64,000 nt of DNA from Microglena sp. YARC. Taxonomy: Eukaryota; Chlorophyta; Chlorophyceae; Chlamydomonadales; Chlamydomonadaceae. The stretch is taken from assembly GCA_022414725.1 (NCBI GenBank), contig CM039462.1:4084265-4148264 (forward strand), given 5' to 3'. Shown one piece after another: positions 1 to 14,560 of this stretch; the first letter of the stretch is position 1, and each line of letters begins with the position of its first letter. Below the pieces are notes generated by a model. That model saw only the letters and a list, made by a program, of their open reading frames with translations. It was not told where the DNA came from and did no database searches. The translations under genes were made by a program, and so were the position numbers.

Positions 1-164
1 GGCTGAAGCTATGTAACCAAGTTCAATTTCAAGTTCAAGTTCAACCCTTGCCAACTATCAGTGGATTCATTGCCATTTGTGGGCACATCCAGCATCACCC
101 TTGGTGGGGATGGTAGTCTCGTGTTGTGCACTTGCACTTCAGGTTTTGCACCACCATGTCCATC

Positions 165-470
165 ACGATGCTCCATGCTGTACACCATCATGTCATCAGG
201 ACGCTACATTTTGTACACCATCATGTCATCAGAACGCTACATTTTGTACACCATCGCATCATCACAACGCTTCATGTTATACACCCTCATGTCATCAGAA
301 CGCTACATTTTTGTACACCATCATATTTGTACACCATCATTTTTGTACACCATCATGTCATCACAACGCTTCATGTTGTACACCATCATGTCATCAGAAC
401 GCTTCATGTTGTATGCCATCATGTCATCAGATTGCTTCATTTTGTACACTATCATGTCATCGCAACGGGT
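165..470. repeat. 33-bp minisatellite
   Basis: About nine imperfect copies of a unit of roughly 33 bp built around CACCATCATGTCATCAGAAC and TTTTGTACAC. It lies just beyond the 3' end of the C2-domain gene. The open frames across it (Met/Ser/Tyr-rich or His/Cys-rich) are by-products of the repeat. The first 44 bases of the window share a short GGCTGAAGCTATGTAACCAA segment with 3379-3398. Confidence 0.9.
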
Positions 471-541
471 TGCGTAACAAAAACACTTTCCATCAGCTAA
501 CATTCTTCCATGACTGGTGAAGGGACGCGGTTTGTTGCCTC

Positions 542-1952
542 CTAATGATGATAGCCGCAGGGTGTGGAGTATCCACCATAAGGTGCTGGCGGGGCGGCTG
601 CGGGGAGGAAGCAGGTTGGCAATATCAGACACTGATATACGGTTATACTGATCTACATTCTGTGGAGAGCGGCCCACACATAAAGCAAGGATACAGCACC
701 GCAAATTCATATCATGAGTAACAGCATGGTTGGCCGTGATAAGAAAACTAAAAATAGGGCACAATCTGGCACAATGCAGAAGGAAAATAATTCAAATTGA
801 CCACTCACCCTGATAATGAGGCATGGCAGGAGGATACGGCGAATAACTGGGATAGACAGCGGGAGCGGAAGTATATCCAGCAGTGGGGGGATACCTGTAG
901 ACTGGAGCGGCTGGAGGATAGCCAGGATAGCCACTAGGAGTAGATGGGGGAGGATATTGGGGATATGCTGGAGGATATTGGGAATACTGGGGAGTCTGGT
1001 AGGGAGTATATGAGGCCTGCTGGGCATTTGGGGTCTGCTGGGTAGGAGGTGTGAGGAGGGCATCATTGGGCTCAAACTTTAAGTGGATTGAGACAAAGCC
1101 CTTCTGCCTAAGGCTCTTGGGGCGTATCACTGGGGCCTGAAGCCTGTCCTCCTTATGGATCCTAGCCTTGGCCAGAGGGATTGAGGCTGAACCCAGCACA
1201 TCATCCCTGGTGACATCCTCGTCAAAAAGGCTGCAGAGGACATTCAAAAGGAAGAGTATAATTGTTTAGTGCCTTGAAGGAATGATAGAAGAAGAGGCTA
1301 TCAAAAGGACTACGTAGATTGAGTTTAGAGGCTCGAAATATAGATGGAAGAAGATGCATTTACAAGGACGCGGAAGATTGATCCTATTGCCTCAGCAGAA
1401 GGATACTAGAAGATGAGCCTAACTAAGAGAATGGGTCAGACGAAGGCATGGCAGGGTGAACACAGAGAGGTAGAAGGTGATCTGGTCACGCTTTACACCC
1501 TAACAGTTAGATGCAATACTAGTAACCAATCAATTCATATCAACGTATCCTGCAATTCCTAAATCACTAGTCTGCCATCTTCCATGTGGTGCGATTGGTT
1601 TCTGGTACTGCAGCAAACTGTCAGGATAATCAGCATCTCGTAAGCGCTGGCCGTTAGGCATGCTGCCCCATGTACATGCCTACATAACAAAGCAGGGTTT
1701 GAAGCACTTTTCACCGACGCGTACACGCCCGAGCACTTACGTTATCTCGAGCATGTTCTCGTTAATGACGTTGAAGGTAAAGGTCTCATTCCAGACGGGC
1801 GAGGTGCCTGCACCCTGGAGAGTCCTAGTCCTGAATTTCTGGTTGCCGACCTTGAGGACGGCATAAGGATCTATTTTACTGAAGAGATCAGTGTCCTTAA
1901 GGCCCTTGGCATACTCAACAGTCACTTTAATCACGCCAGCGCTCAAGGCCAT
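542..1952 (-). CDS. C2-domain protein with a Pro/Tyr-rich tail
   Basis: Three exons, read 5' to 3' on the minus strand: 1952-1741, 1230-809 and 597-542. They give 690 nt (229 aa plus TAG) with phases that join exactly. Residues 6-115 form a single C2 domain: the strand GVIKVTVEYAKGLKDTD, then KIDPYAVLKVG, SPVWNETFTF and the loop LFDEDVTRDDVLG. Asp22, Asp28, Asp74, Asp76 and Asp80/81 are positioned as Ca2+ ligands, so calcium-dependent phospholipid binding is likely by family knowledge. From about residue 120 the tail is rich in Pro, Tyr, Gln and Ala (YPPAYPQYPPP and similar), as in plant SRC2-like and annexin-like tails. The last exon restores this tail in frame and ends in GYHH. The start is the ATG at 1952; a longer open frame upstream begins with TTG. 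There is no signal peptide or membrane segment, so it is probably cytosolic or peripheral. Introns are short (510 and 211 bp) and show no exon echoes, unlike the neighbouring genes. Confidence 0.87.
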
Positions 1953-3800
1953 TAAATGAGCGACGGTTGGCAAGGTTTTAGCTGGGAGAGGGAGACGCTA
2001 GAAGTGGGAAAGATAAAGCCTGGGAAGCAAGAAAGAGAGAGAAAGTTTTCTTTGATTTGTTCGGTTTACCGGCTTATTGAAATAGGAAGGTGTTGAACTG
2101 ACATACAGAAGTGTTGCGGAACGTTCTTATATCCTGGCTACGGGCGAAGTAGTTGAGAAGGTGACGCAAACGACCAAATGACAACCCGTAGCTTCCATCG
2201 ACTCCACAGGCCGCAGGCCCGCGCAGGTCCGCGCAGGCCTCGTTATTGTGCGACGCGCCCGGACGCGCCCCCGGACGCGCCCCTGCTACCCCGTGCTACC
2301 CCCCACTCTTTCCCTCACTCCTTCCAACGCCACCGTCTACCGCGGTAGCTACCGTGGGGGGTACCGCCCCCCCTACCACCCCCTCGCCCTCGGCTAGATG
2401 GTGCTGTCCGAGGACCCCTTTGGACAGCTTCCTTAATTCACGCCGACTTAGCGTACTTTCTTTTCTTTTCAAACCGGGAAGCTATGCAACTAGCTAGTTC
2501 GATAAGGGACCCCCTAATTTAGGGGAATGGATTTGCGACAAGCGACCTTACTATCTCGGTACTACGGTATCTCGGTACTGTCTCGTGTACACTTATTTTA
2601 CGCGCCCCACCTAAAGACAAAAGCTCGGGATTAAAAGGAAGGAAGAATGCTGTTTACCAGACCTCGGCGTCCTCCTCATGGGATGAGAGTGGGAAACTTT
2701 AAGTGCCTTATTATCTCATCCGAGAGACCGGGACCTACCTCACAATGTGGTGCGTAATATACTAATATTTAGAACGTCCTCCCACTACCTTATTATAAGG
2801 TGGAAACTGATAGATGGAAACGTCCAATTGTTCCTTGGAAGGATCGAGTGTGTCACCTTTGAAGGGATCGGCAATATGATATCATATGATATCTTGTCAT
2901 CATATGATGCCGGCAGTTTGACTAGGCTAAAGTAACCATATATATACAAAATCATATGACGCAGTTTCAATGATATCGCCTTGGGTTTACATCATACAAT
3001 ATGCCGGTCCTTACACCTAAGTGATTTTGAAACCGTTCATGATGAACACCATGGCATGTGGTCTTGTAATGACGAAGCCTGACCGAATTCGAGAAAGTAT
3101 CAGAACCTGATTTCCCAATCTGGATGTAAAATTATTCCTCTACATTGACTGATGTGCAATCCAGAAGTTGGAGGTCGAGCGAAGCTTCTTCTGTTCATCC
3201 ATGAACGTATGAAGAGATTGGATCAAGTCTTTTTCTGTAGGCATGATTAGTTTTCGGTACTGCTTTTTATCGTCAAGACTGTTTAAGAAGAAGAACATAA
3301 AAAGTGATTTCTTCGTGTTAACATTTTCCTCGCATTAATTATTTTTACTGCCGAAGACGGCGAGCAGCCAAGTTGTTGGCTGAAGCTATGTAACCAAGTT
3401 CAAGTTCTATCCACGGAGTAGTTGTTGGGCCATCTTCGCCTATATACACAATTCACTCAAGTAGTAAACGTATTCAACGGTTTTTGGTGGTTGGCCCCAG
3501 TGCAAAACCTCAACCTCACACCTCGTAATGAGGCACACTATTTATTTATTGGGTCAACGGTTTTGTAGGAGCATATCCTGGGGGTGGGCCAACCTTCGCT
3601 GAGTGGTTCCCTCAAATCTCTGCATGCCACTGAGTAGTAAAAACTCTGGAGTGGGATGAAATTGTCTTTATTCTATCCATGTTACTCTACAGCAAGCTGC
3701 CAGAAGGCTGATTAACCATGCAATACAATCAGAACTGAAACAATAACATCATTGATCAAACAGTGGCTACTTGTCGTCATCTGTAGTCAAATTACGACTC
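1953..3800. other. Gap between the C2 and rhomboid genes
   Basis: I see no gene here. It contains the upstream region of the C2 gene, a GC-rich stretch with repeated CGCGCCC/GGACGCGCCC near 2215-2400, a MITE copy at 2861-3013, and a copy at 3470-3560 of a short repeat (GGTTGGCCCCAGTGCAA ... CCTCGTAATGAGG) that recurs near 4320-4395. Confidence 0.6.
2861..3013. mobile_element. MITE with AGGGAxCGGCA ends (copy 1)
   Basis: The ends AAGGGATCGGCAATATGATA and its approximate reverse complement near 3000-3013 (ATGCCGGTCCTT) form terminal inverted repeats. The interior is rich in ATATCATATGAT. Related copies are at 6452-6599, about 40560-40690 and about 49885-49965. Confidence 0.6.
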
Positions 3801-6800
3801 TCAGGAATCCTCTTCGTCGGAAGAGTCAACTACAGGTTCCTTCGTGTCTAGGTAGTGAGTAATGCAGAGTAAGCACATGTAGGACTGCACCACCACCACA
3901 ACCACCACGACACCAGCATCTTTCAATCTAGCCTCATCCTACCGAGCCAGCAGCTTCCAGTGACCAAACATTGGCTACTTGACGTCATTGTCGCCGTAAG
4001 AGTCAACTACAAGTTCCTCCATGCTTAAGCAAAGGGTGTTGCAGAGGGATGTCAAACTGTCTGGAGTCACAACGCCAACGTTGAAAGTTGCCCCCTGTCA
4101 GATTGAGAGATAGATTGATACAATTCAAAGATATACTTCCAGGCGCATTAATTGGAAGTTGTGTTGTAAGTTGCCCCCTGCAAGTTTAACAGATAGATTT
4201 ATACAAGTAATTGATATAATTCCAGGCGCATTAATTGGAAGTTAAATTGACAGTTGCCCCCTGTTAGGTAACAGATACCCTTCTGCCTATTCAGCAACCC
4301 CCGGACTGTGACATAAAGTTAAATTGAAGAAAATACTGGTGGTTAGCCCCAGTGCAAGCTAACGGGCTTCCCCTCTCAACCTCGCGCCTCGTAATCTGTA
4401 TTTATTTATTTTAGAAGAAAAGAGCAGGAGGACAGGTAAATGTAACAATAACACACCGGATACAAATGCGTAGCTGTGACATAAATACTAACATGCACGA
4501 GATAATTAATTTTTATTATCGGGTACGAGCAGCAGCTTCTAAGGAACTCCCTGCGCCAGCCACTGCGCTAAGCACCAAGATTTTAGCAGTTCTGGACAGC
4601 TGATCTTGTTAGCTTCACGGTGCACTAGGTCGCACTTGCATTGGCTCAATAGCCAGTACTAGGAGCTGCCTGGAAGCTGCTACTCGTTGCTGAAAATAAC
4701 AGCTATGGCGAGATACAGGGGTTATGTCATGGTGTTGAAGCAACTGATATGATGCATTGCATTGCTCACCCCTCTATAGCTAAATCAATATATACTCATG
4801 TTCCTTTAAGTTGGACACTATTTAAAAGGCTCTACTTAAAAGGGCTATCACCTGTGTGCATTGCATTGCTCACCCCACTCACCCGTGTACATTGCAAGAG
4901 CTTAGAGCCATCCTTGAAGTCGAGAAACACACAGCTGCTTGAAGGCTCGCTCTTTGATGCATCGCAATTCCACACGTTCGACGGAGTACACACCCACTGC
5001 AAGCCAGGCAGGGCATGCAGCATGAGGCAAAGTATGGGGAAAAGACAAAAAATAAAAAATACACAGCTGCATGCCGGCTCGCTCTTTCATGCATCGTAGT
5101 TCCACACGTGCGATGGAGTGCACACCCAATGAAAGCCAGTTGTTGTTGTTATTGTTGCTGTTGTAGTTTATTGTCGTTTGTTGTTGTATGCTGTTGTGTT
5201 GTTGTTTGTTGTCGTTGTTGTTTGTTGTTGGTGTTGCAGTTGTTGTTTGTTGTTGTAGTTGTTTACTGATGTGGTTTGCCTTTTGCTTTTGTTGCTGTTG
5301 TTACAAGCCAGGGATATAAAATATAGGGAAAAGGACCACACTCCAATATTTAACCAAACCACAAGAACACTGAGATAACATTACACACCCACTGCAAGCC
5401 AGGCAGGGCATGCTACATCAGGCAAAGCATACAGAAAAGGACCACACTCCGATATTTCATCATACCACAATGACGAGGCTTGTCCACGTTAATGCAATAG
5501 CCCCTTCTCACCAGTTCCAATAGCCAGCCACTTGGTCAAACCCAAAGCTTAAAGCTGCATTGGAATGCCTGTCATGCCAGCTTTCAAACGCACTAGCTAG
5601 CTTCAGGTTTGGCTTGTCTACGTTAAGGCTGATCATGCCGATGATGATGGTGCAAAGCAAAACAAAACAGTGACTCCCAACCAACTCACATCATCGCAAC
5701 ATCCGGCGACAGGCGTGTCCACATTAAGGCCGATGATGCCGATGATGATGACGCACAGCACTAAGGATATAGATACGCATGATATCGCAAGAAGAGTGAA
5801 TTCACCGAAGCGGCTGCTCATGGCCTGTTGTGTTGTGGGAAGGTGTCATAGTTAGATTTCAGTGCTACAGAAGAAAACAAAAAGTTCCAGAACCATACCC
5901 CCAAAGTTGAACCCTTGGGGGGGTGGGGAGGGGGTGAGGGGTATAAATTTCAACCTTCTCAGAAACCTCGTTTTTCTTTACAAAGAGGAAGCCAGCCGTG
6001 CCCATAAAGCCAGTCACCAAGGCTATGGAGTTGCCGCTATAGTAAAAAATGACGTGTGGGCCTGATTAGGAATGCAAGTCCTAGCAACACTGTGTCCTTT
6101 TTGGGCTACACGTAGCAGCTTCTAGACAGCTCCCTTTTCCCTATCCTTCGGCCAGCTAGCTAGTGTGTCTGCAGTTCTGAACGCCATCAGGGCGGGCATT
6201 CCAATGCAGCTGACAGCTGTGGGATTGACCCAGTGACTGGCGGATTAAGCTGGCTGGAAACTGCCATGCGTAGCAAAACAAAAATAGTTCCCAGCAAAGG
6301 CTGATAGAGTGATAGACCATGTCACTATCAGTATGATAGTTAGTTGAAAAAACGAGCCTTGTTACCAAACAGCACATAACCTTGCAACAACATTCACCCG
6401 ATGTTAAAGAGCCGTTCAAAAAATGACTTAGGTAACCACTATACTGATGTATAGGGACCGGCATATCATATGATGTTGACCAAATGCAAGTAAGATGTCA
6501 TGATATCAAACAAATTGTATCATATGATATCGTATAGGAGTGGTAACTTCGGCCCACCTAGACCACCGTCATCACATGATATCACACTGCCGTTCCCTAC
6601 ATGTAATCAGACCAAGCCTTGTACCCAAGTGGCAGATTGACCATACTAATATACCAATGCACCCATCGGTAATCTGTAACAGATGACCGATAGGCGCATT
6701 GGTAGAGTAGCATGGTCAACCTGTCACAAATCATCTTGCCACAACATGCATCCGATGTTAAAGGGCTGTTAAAAAAAGGACAACGATCACCATTATACTG

Positions 6801-8312
6801 ATGTCATTAATCAAATTATAATGAATAACTTGTATACTGATGTAAGGCAGGTGGGAGTCCACATTCACCCGACTCACATTTTTATCGACAAGGAGGAAGC
6901 CAGCTGTGACCATAAAGCCAGCCACCAGCGCTATGGTGTTGCCGCTATTGTCGATAAACGGCGTGGCCCCGATAAGGAACGCAAGCCCCAAAGACATGCC
7001 CATCATAGCAGCTGTGAGGAGGTGGTTTCGGAAACGTCGGTGGTGCAGCAGCCACACAGCTAAACTACCACCTGAACAATAGCAATGATATACATACAAG
7101 TGGGTGGGGTGGGTGGTGGGGTAGGGGAGTTGGGGGGGGGAGGGGGGGGGGGGGGGGGGGAGGGGTGAGGGAGAAGGCAGTGGAATACAGTGAGGAGGTG
7201 GTTTCGAAAATGTCGGTTGTGAAGCATCCACAACGCCAGACTGCCACCTGAAAAATGAAAAAATTGATAAACACAACAACAGTGAGCCCCCTCCCCCCTT
7301 CCCCCAACACACACAAAACTGGGCATGTACTGGTTGGCAGACGATGATCAGGTCAGGTGGCCAGGCGACGATGGTCAGGTCATTATCGGAGAATTTGACT
7401 AATGGGATGGCTTATTGTGTAACCAAAAATAACTGTAGCACAACTTATAAAACAACCTCCTGAAACGGACCCACACTTAATATGTACATCCTTGTAGATG
7501 CCATGTACTGACACACCTATTATAACAACAGCTGGGCAACATGCCCCTGCCGTGATTTGGTAGCTGCCTATGTTCGCAGAAACCACAACCGTAAACAGCC
7601 TACTGGTGACGTAGACCCACCTTACATATTTGCATCCTTGAACACGCCATGTAGCCTGACGCACCTAACATACCAGCAGCTGGCCATGTGATGGGGCCCC
7701 TGCTTATGTTTGCAGAAACCACAGTCTGCAATATCCCACCTGTGACGTAGACTACTACTTATATGTATCCTTGTAGATGCCATGTAGCCTGACGCACCTA
7801 ACATACCAACAGCTGGACCTGAGGCTCCTGCAGTGATGCGGTCGCTGCCTATGTTTGCAGAAACCACAATCTGCACTAGCCCACTGGTGACATAGACAAA
7901 TGCTGAGCTCAAAGAAAGGGGTGAGGGGAGGTGTGTGTGGGGTGGGGTGGGGGGTGATGCGGTTGCAGCCTATATTTGCAGATAACACAATCTGTAATAT
8001 CCCACTGGTGACAAAGACAAATGCAAAGCTCAAAGAAAGGGGTGGGGTGTGGGGAGGGGAGGTGTGTGGGGGGTGGGTGGGGGTGGGGGTGGGGATGCAG
8101 TTGCAGCCTATGTTAGCAGATACCACAATCTGTAATATCCCACTGGTGACATAGACAAATGCAAAGCTCAAAGAAGGGGGTGGGGTGGGGGAGGGCAGGT
8201 GTGTGGGGGTGGGTAGGGGTGGGGGTGGGGATGCAGTTGCAGCCTATGTTAGCAGATACCACAATCTGTAATATCCCACTGGTGACACAGACAAATGCTG
8301 AGCTGAAAGAAA

Positions 8313-8344
<32 letters not shown>

Positions 8345-11300
8345 GACACGTGCACGTGTCAGGTGTGTTTCATATGGCACATGGCAAGTGGCATCTGCTG
8401 CATGTGTTGGCTTTATGCTACAGGTGCCAAGTTTCCGAGTCCTTGCCTGCCTAATGTCCATGGCTACAGACAGCTGGCGATGACAAAAATACATCTATCC
8501 CCATGACAAATAAGCCTAGACTACCAAGTTGTTGAGACCTTGTCTCACGTACGTAAAGCCCATAGCAACACACAGCTGGCGATTACATAAATAAATACAT
8601 GTATCTCCATGAAACATCAGCCTAAACTACCATATTGCCAAGCCATTGTCTCACGTACCTAATGCCCATGGTCCATGACCTAAGTCCCTTTAGCCCATTC
8701 GGCCTACCCCTGGACTGTAACATACACACGTACCTAATGCCCACGGAGACAGATAGCTGCCGATGAACATTCCATACGTATAGACAGTGCCCACGTTGAA
8801 CCAGACCGAGACCACTCCTGCGCAACAGGAATTCCAAGGGGAAAGCGTTGGGAGTTTCTTGTGTTGAGATGAGCACGGACTTGACAATCGCAGAGATAAC
8901 TCGGAAGCATTAAGCGCCTGGCTGATGGTCATACCATCAAAATCAACTAACACAAAGCGCGTGACTGACTTATCCTCTGTTTTGGGTTGGGCACAGATCT
9001 GACAATCATGGTGATGACTGCCAAGCGCCTTTGCCAGATAAGCACGATTCTGAAGTATATATATATATATATACCTCATAATATATACCGTACACGCAGG
9101 AAGTACCGGCAAACGAGTTGGCAAACGACCGTTAGCCAAACTGAATTATACCAGACCTGAGCCAGCTGGGTGGGTCATAAGCTGACCGGCGTTTGCGAAG
9201 TTTGTCCTACATCGTCGATTCAAACAAACTGCACTGGTAGGAGAGGTAGGGGAAGGGCTACCCCCTCAGTTACATGTGGGTAGAGGTGGCAGGAGGGAAG
9301 GAAGAGGTGGAAGGAGGGGAGGAAAAATTTGCGGTAGCAATGAGCGGGGTAGTGTGCCGCCAACCAAGCAAGGTCCTAGCACCGGTGGCACCCCTGATGG
9401 AGGTCCTGGCACCGGTGGCACCCCTGACCCTAGCACTGCTGGTGGCATTTCCAATGAAGAATCTGAGGGAGGAAATCCTCTGAGCAAAGAGATGTGCAGT
9501 ACGCCCCTTCCTGTGTCGGACACAGATACCCCTCATGAAGCAGCAGAGCCTGAGCCAGTATTGATACCTTTTTTTGTTTTACTGCAAACCCTGACTGGAT
9601 CATTCTTTCAGACAGTTATTTTCAAAATGTAACATGGAAAATTGATTAATCCTATTCGAATTGATAAAATTTGAAGCAATGACATGCATTCAAATCACGT
9701 GAATTAAATTAAATTAAGGAATACAATCGAATTAAAATAACACAACATTTCGGTAAATACAATTAAACTAAAATTAATTAAAATGCATCGAATTAAGGAT
9801 TAAATTCATTACATTCGGGACGCGCCACCAGGAGCCCTTAATCGAAATGTAACATGGAAAACTCCCCTCTGCCACAAGTTTGCTACATGTGAAAATATAA
9901 AAAGGAAATTCCCATTTGCCAATTGTTTTCCATGCCAAAACCTGAGTCACATTTTCGGGTCAAGAAAAATCACGTTTGCCAAGTTATTCTTGCCATGGTA
10001 TTTCGAGACACCAAAAATGAAAAATAAAGCTATTTGCCAACTTTAAATCTTGCCAATACATCCTGCACCTACGGGTATATATATACCGTACTGACAGCAA
10101 AATTTCACGCTTTAATTTCACGGGAGCAACCGTAAAATTGAGGCGTATACTTTATTACGCTACGGACAAACCGTGAAATCGAGTTTCAGGGCGATATTAG
10201 GGTTTAAATGAGCAATACATGAACACTGTATGAGATGCCTTAGTTGCAGGTCCCAGAACTAAAATTAACTGAGCAGCTAGCTGAGCAATACTTGAACACT
10301 GTGTGCTCTTGTTTATGAGATGCCTTAGTTGCAGGTCCTAGAACTCAAATTAACTGAGCAGGAAATTAAGTGATTAAATGAGTTGATGCTGAGTACTACC
10401 CTACTTGCAGACCCTAAAACCATGTTCCCTGATACAACGGTACATGGTCTACGGTAATAGTATGAACACTACTACCTATACCACACTCATGAGTACCAGT
10501 AAACAATGTTATCACAAGTCTGTATTGTGATTTTAAGAACAGGCAATGAATCAGTGAAACATGTTCAAGTTTTTGTTTTAAATGGATTTTATTAAAATTT
10601 GAACCGTGAAATGTGTAACGTCAAATTATATACCTCTGAAAAAATGTGAATTTATAACGTGAAATTAAATTAAACCCCCTCAAAATGACCGTGAAATCTT
10701 TCGAAGCGTTAGATTTTGCTGTCAGTACGATATATATATATATATATAAAGAAATCATGGTCGTGGTGGTCGTGGTGGTGACATCATCGCGTGCCCACGT
10801 GCCATGGGCGTGCGAAGTGTAACCGACTTGCAACCGACTTTTCGTTCACCCAACTAGCAACTCCCCGCCTAGCGGAATTTTCAAATACCAAAACTGCAGA
10901 TGCGCTAAGCTAAGCGCGCGCGCTCATAGCATGTCCACAACTGCCTCCCATACTATGACGGCAATACATTTTGAATCAGAAGATCCTCTCCTCGGAGGTC
11001 ACCAGCCGACCCTCATATGGCTTGGCATGGCGCTCGGAATAATAGCTTTCAGTTCTTACAGATAGTGCGCCCATGATGCATGGCAACGGTCCTAATGGAC
11101 AGGAGGGCCCGCAACACCGCCAGCCAGCGCTCAAAGCGAGCTTGCCAGAGCAAGGAAGACAGGGAAATAGCCAACAAGCGTCGACATGATGCCCGCGCTG
11201 CCCGATCCGAGGAGCTACGTCATGCTGGTAATCTCGCAAGGAGTCAGGAACGAGCTACCGTGCCTGAGGAGGAACACGAAGCTGCTAACCAATCCAGGCG

Positions 11301-12373
11301 CGAAGACTATGCTGCCCAGCCTGAGGAGATATAGCAGGATCATAATCAAGCCAGACCTTCAGATCGTGATGCTTTTTTCCTCCGTCTGCGAGCGTTGCCA
11401 CCATTCATCTCACGCATGCGCAATTTTGCCATGCCATCGCATCACATTCGTAGTGATTGGCATCCAGTTGCGATTAATTACCTCTGTTCAGATCGCCATG
11501 GCCATTCCGTCCCCCTGTACACTCTCGCGCTTGCCACGCTCATCCCATCTTTGCAAGCACTTTTCGTTCTATAGAATATGAAGTACGTTGCTGCGATTTT
11601 TGCTATTCTGAGTTGACCGAGTATTGACTGGGGCACTGTACGAGAAGACGAAGCTGCAGGTTTGTAGCCATGCAACTGCACTGGTCCGGTGTGCTGGGGG
11701 CGATCGGATTCTGAGCGTTCGCAATGTTGGTAGGTTCGAAGCACAGCGTCCCTCTTTCTGCACGATTGAATCCCACAGGGTGAAGTGAAGGGTACGAGGT
11801 AGGGAGAAGAAGATTGTGTGCGCGTGTTGGTGGTTGGGGGAAGGGAGGGTGGTGGGGGTTAAGGTGAGAGAAAGAGAGTGCGTGTGGATGGGGTGGGGTG
11901 AGGGGTAGGGAGAGGTCAGGATGGGGGGGATGGGGGGATGGTATGTGTGTATGAGGGTGGGAGGCCACACCTGAAGCAGAAGGGGAATAGGTAGGGAGAA
12001 GAGGTGTGTGCGGGTTTGGGGGAAGAGGCAGGGGAGCGTCGAGCAAGGGCTGAGATGGTTGATTTCTTGACTGTGTGTAAGAGAGAGAGAGGGGGGGGGG
12101 GGGGGGGGGGGACATGTAAGGGTGTTACCCGTTATGTAACCCAGACCAGACTAGGACCCATGGCCTGGGTGGGGGGTGGCCACCGGCCACACGGGCTACA
12201 GTACTAGTATATATATATATATACTAGTACTGTAGCCCGTGTGGCCGGTGGCCACACCAACACCCCCTCTCCCCCCCACACTCAGACGCACACCTCTTCT
12301 CTCTACCTTTTCCCCTTCTGCTTCAGATGTGGCCTCCCCCCCTGTCATACACGTATTCCATCCCCCCCCCCCC

Positions 12374-12406
<33 letters not shown>

Positions 12407-14504
12407 ACACAGACATACCCACAGCATCCTCTACTTCCCCCGGCCTGTTCCTACCCAATCCACACACACTCTCTTTCTCTCACCTTCGCCCCCAAAAGCC
12501 TCCCTTTCCCCAACCACCAACACGCACACACACTCCTCCTCCCTACCTCATACCCTTCACTACTTTGGCTGCGGGATTTAATCTTGCATTCTTGCAGAAA
12601 GAGGGGAAAGTGCAGACCAACAACTTGGGAACGCTCAGATCCTGATCACCCCGAGAACACCGGACCAGTGCAATTCCAAAGCAACAAACTTGCAGTTTCA
12701 TATTCTCGTGCAGTGCCCCAGTTGATACTCGGTCAACTCTTGGAACAGCACAAATCGTGTTCCGCGATATTCGAAACAACGAAAAGAGCTTTCAGATATG
12801 GGGTGAGAGGAGCAAGCGCGAGAGTGGGCAGAGGGACGGAATGGCCTTGGCGATCTGAACAAAGTCGAATGAATCGCAACAACCAGCCAACCATGACGAA
12901 GGCGATGCGATGGCATGGCGAAAGTGCGCATGCGTGAGATGAACGGTAGCAACGCTCGCAGGCGGAGAAAAAAAGCATGACGATCTGAAGGTCTGGCTTG
13001 ATTATGAGTCTGGCGTAACTGCTGAGGTTGGATAGCAAAGTCTTCACGCCTGGCTTGGTTAAGAGCAGCTTAGCAGCTTCGCGTTCATCCTGAGGCATGG
13101 GATCGCGTTGTTCACGTCCGGCTTGATTAAGAGCCTGGCGTAACTCCTCGAGTCGGGCAGCGTGGGCATCACGTCGACTCTTGTTGGCTCTGCCTGGTTC
13201 TGTCCAGTTCTTCCTTGCTCATGCAAGCTCGCTTTGAGCGCTTGCTGGCGGTGTCGCGGGCCCTCCTGTCTATTAGGACCGTTGGCATGCATCATGGTCG
13301 CATGCTCCGTGAAGAAGCAATGAACTGAAACGATTATTCTGAGCGCCATGCAAAGCGAGGGTCATCAGATGACCTCCGAAGAGAGGATCTTCTGGATCTA
13401 AATTGCTTGCAGTCATTGTATGGGAGGCAAATGTGGGGATGAAATGAGCGCGCGCGCTTAACTTTGCGCATCTGCAGTTTCGTTATTTGAACATTTTGCT
13501 GGGCGGGGTGTTGCGAGTTGGGTTTGACAGAAAGTCGGTTGCAAGTCGGTTACACTTCGCACGCTTATGGCACGTGGGTACGCGATGATGACACCACCAC
13601 GACCACCACGACCATGATTTCTTTACATATATATATATATCGTACTGACAGCAAAATTTAACGCTTCGAAAGATTTCACGGTCATTTTGAGGGGGTTTAA
13701 TTTGATTTCACGTTATAAATTCACATTTTTTCACGCATGCGCACTTGATTCTTCATCTCAGCATTACATTCGTCATCTCATTATGCTATCAAATCGCCTG
13801 ATTCGCTATCACATCGCCTGATTCGTGATTGGAGGTAGTTGACTTCCATACCCCAGCCTTTCTGCAGGCTCTATTGATACATTCATCTTGCTGCGAGCTA
13901 AGACACACGCACGGCTCATGGTATCTCTGCACGATCTAAGTCCTTGCAACCCTGTGACGTTCTTCCGACTTCCGACTTCCTTCTTGCTGTGTGCTCCTTG
14001 CACCGCGTGCAATACCCCTTCAAGATCTTCCCCCCCACCCCACCCCACTCCCACCCTGCAACGATAAGGTTATTTTCGCGCTGAGCTGTAGCGAGTACGT
14101 GACAGAGTTGACCAAACGAAGGCCCTTTCGGGAAACAGCTTGCACGCCCAACCAGGTATCTATGCGCGAAGAGGAAGCTACAGGTAAGCAACTTTGCTCT
14201 CGCGCAATTCCGATGTTTCAACCTCAGTCTGAAACTGCGCAGATGCTCGTTTGCAATTTCCAAAAGTCTTTGCATTTCCGCGTCGCCTGACGAAACGTCC
14301 AAGCGTCTGCGCGATTTCGAACTCAGCTGGAAACATCATAATCGCTTCTGTTAAACCCATCTGCTAAAGTGGCCGAGAGAAGATCAGATTAATGGGAACG
14401 GAGAAGCAGGGAAGTACGTGTGTGTTGGCGGGTTAAGGGGTGAGGCGAATGTGAGATTAGGCCTGGGTCGAGGTTTGGGCAGAGTGGGGACTGTGTGTGT
14501 GCGT

Positions 14505-14560
<56 letters not shown>

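Noticed and set aside
11569..12937. Long Pro/His/Thr/Ser-rich frames on both strands.
   Set aside because: They are low-complexity G/C-rich Helitron bodies. Only the Arg/Ala-rich segment at 11080-11340 is plausibly a coding remnant.
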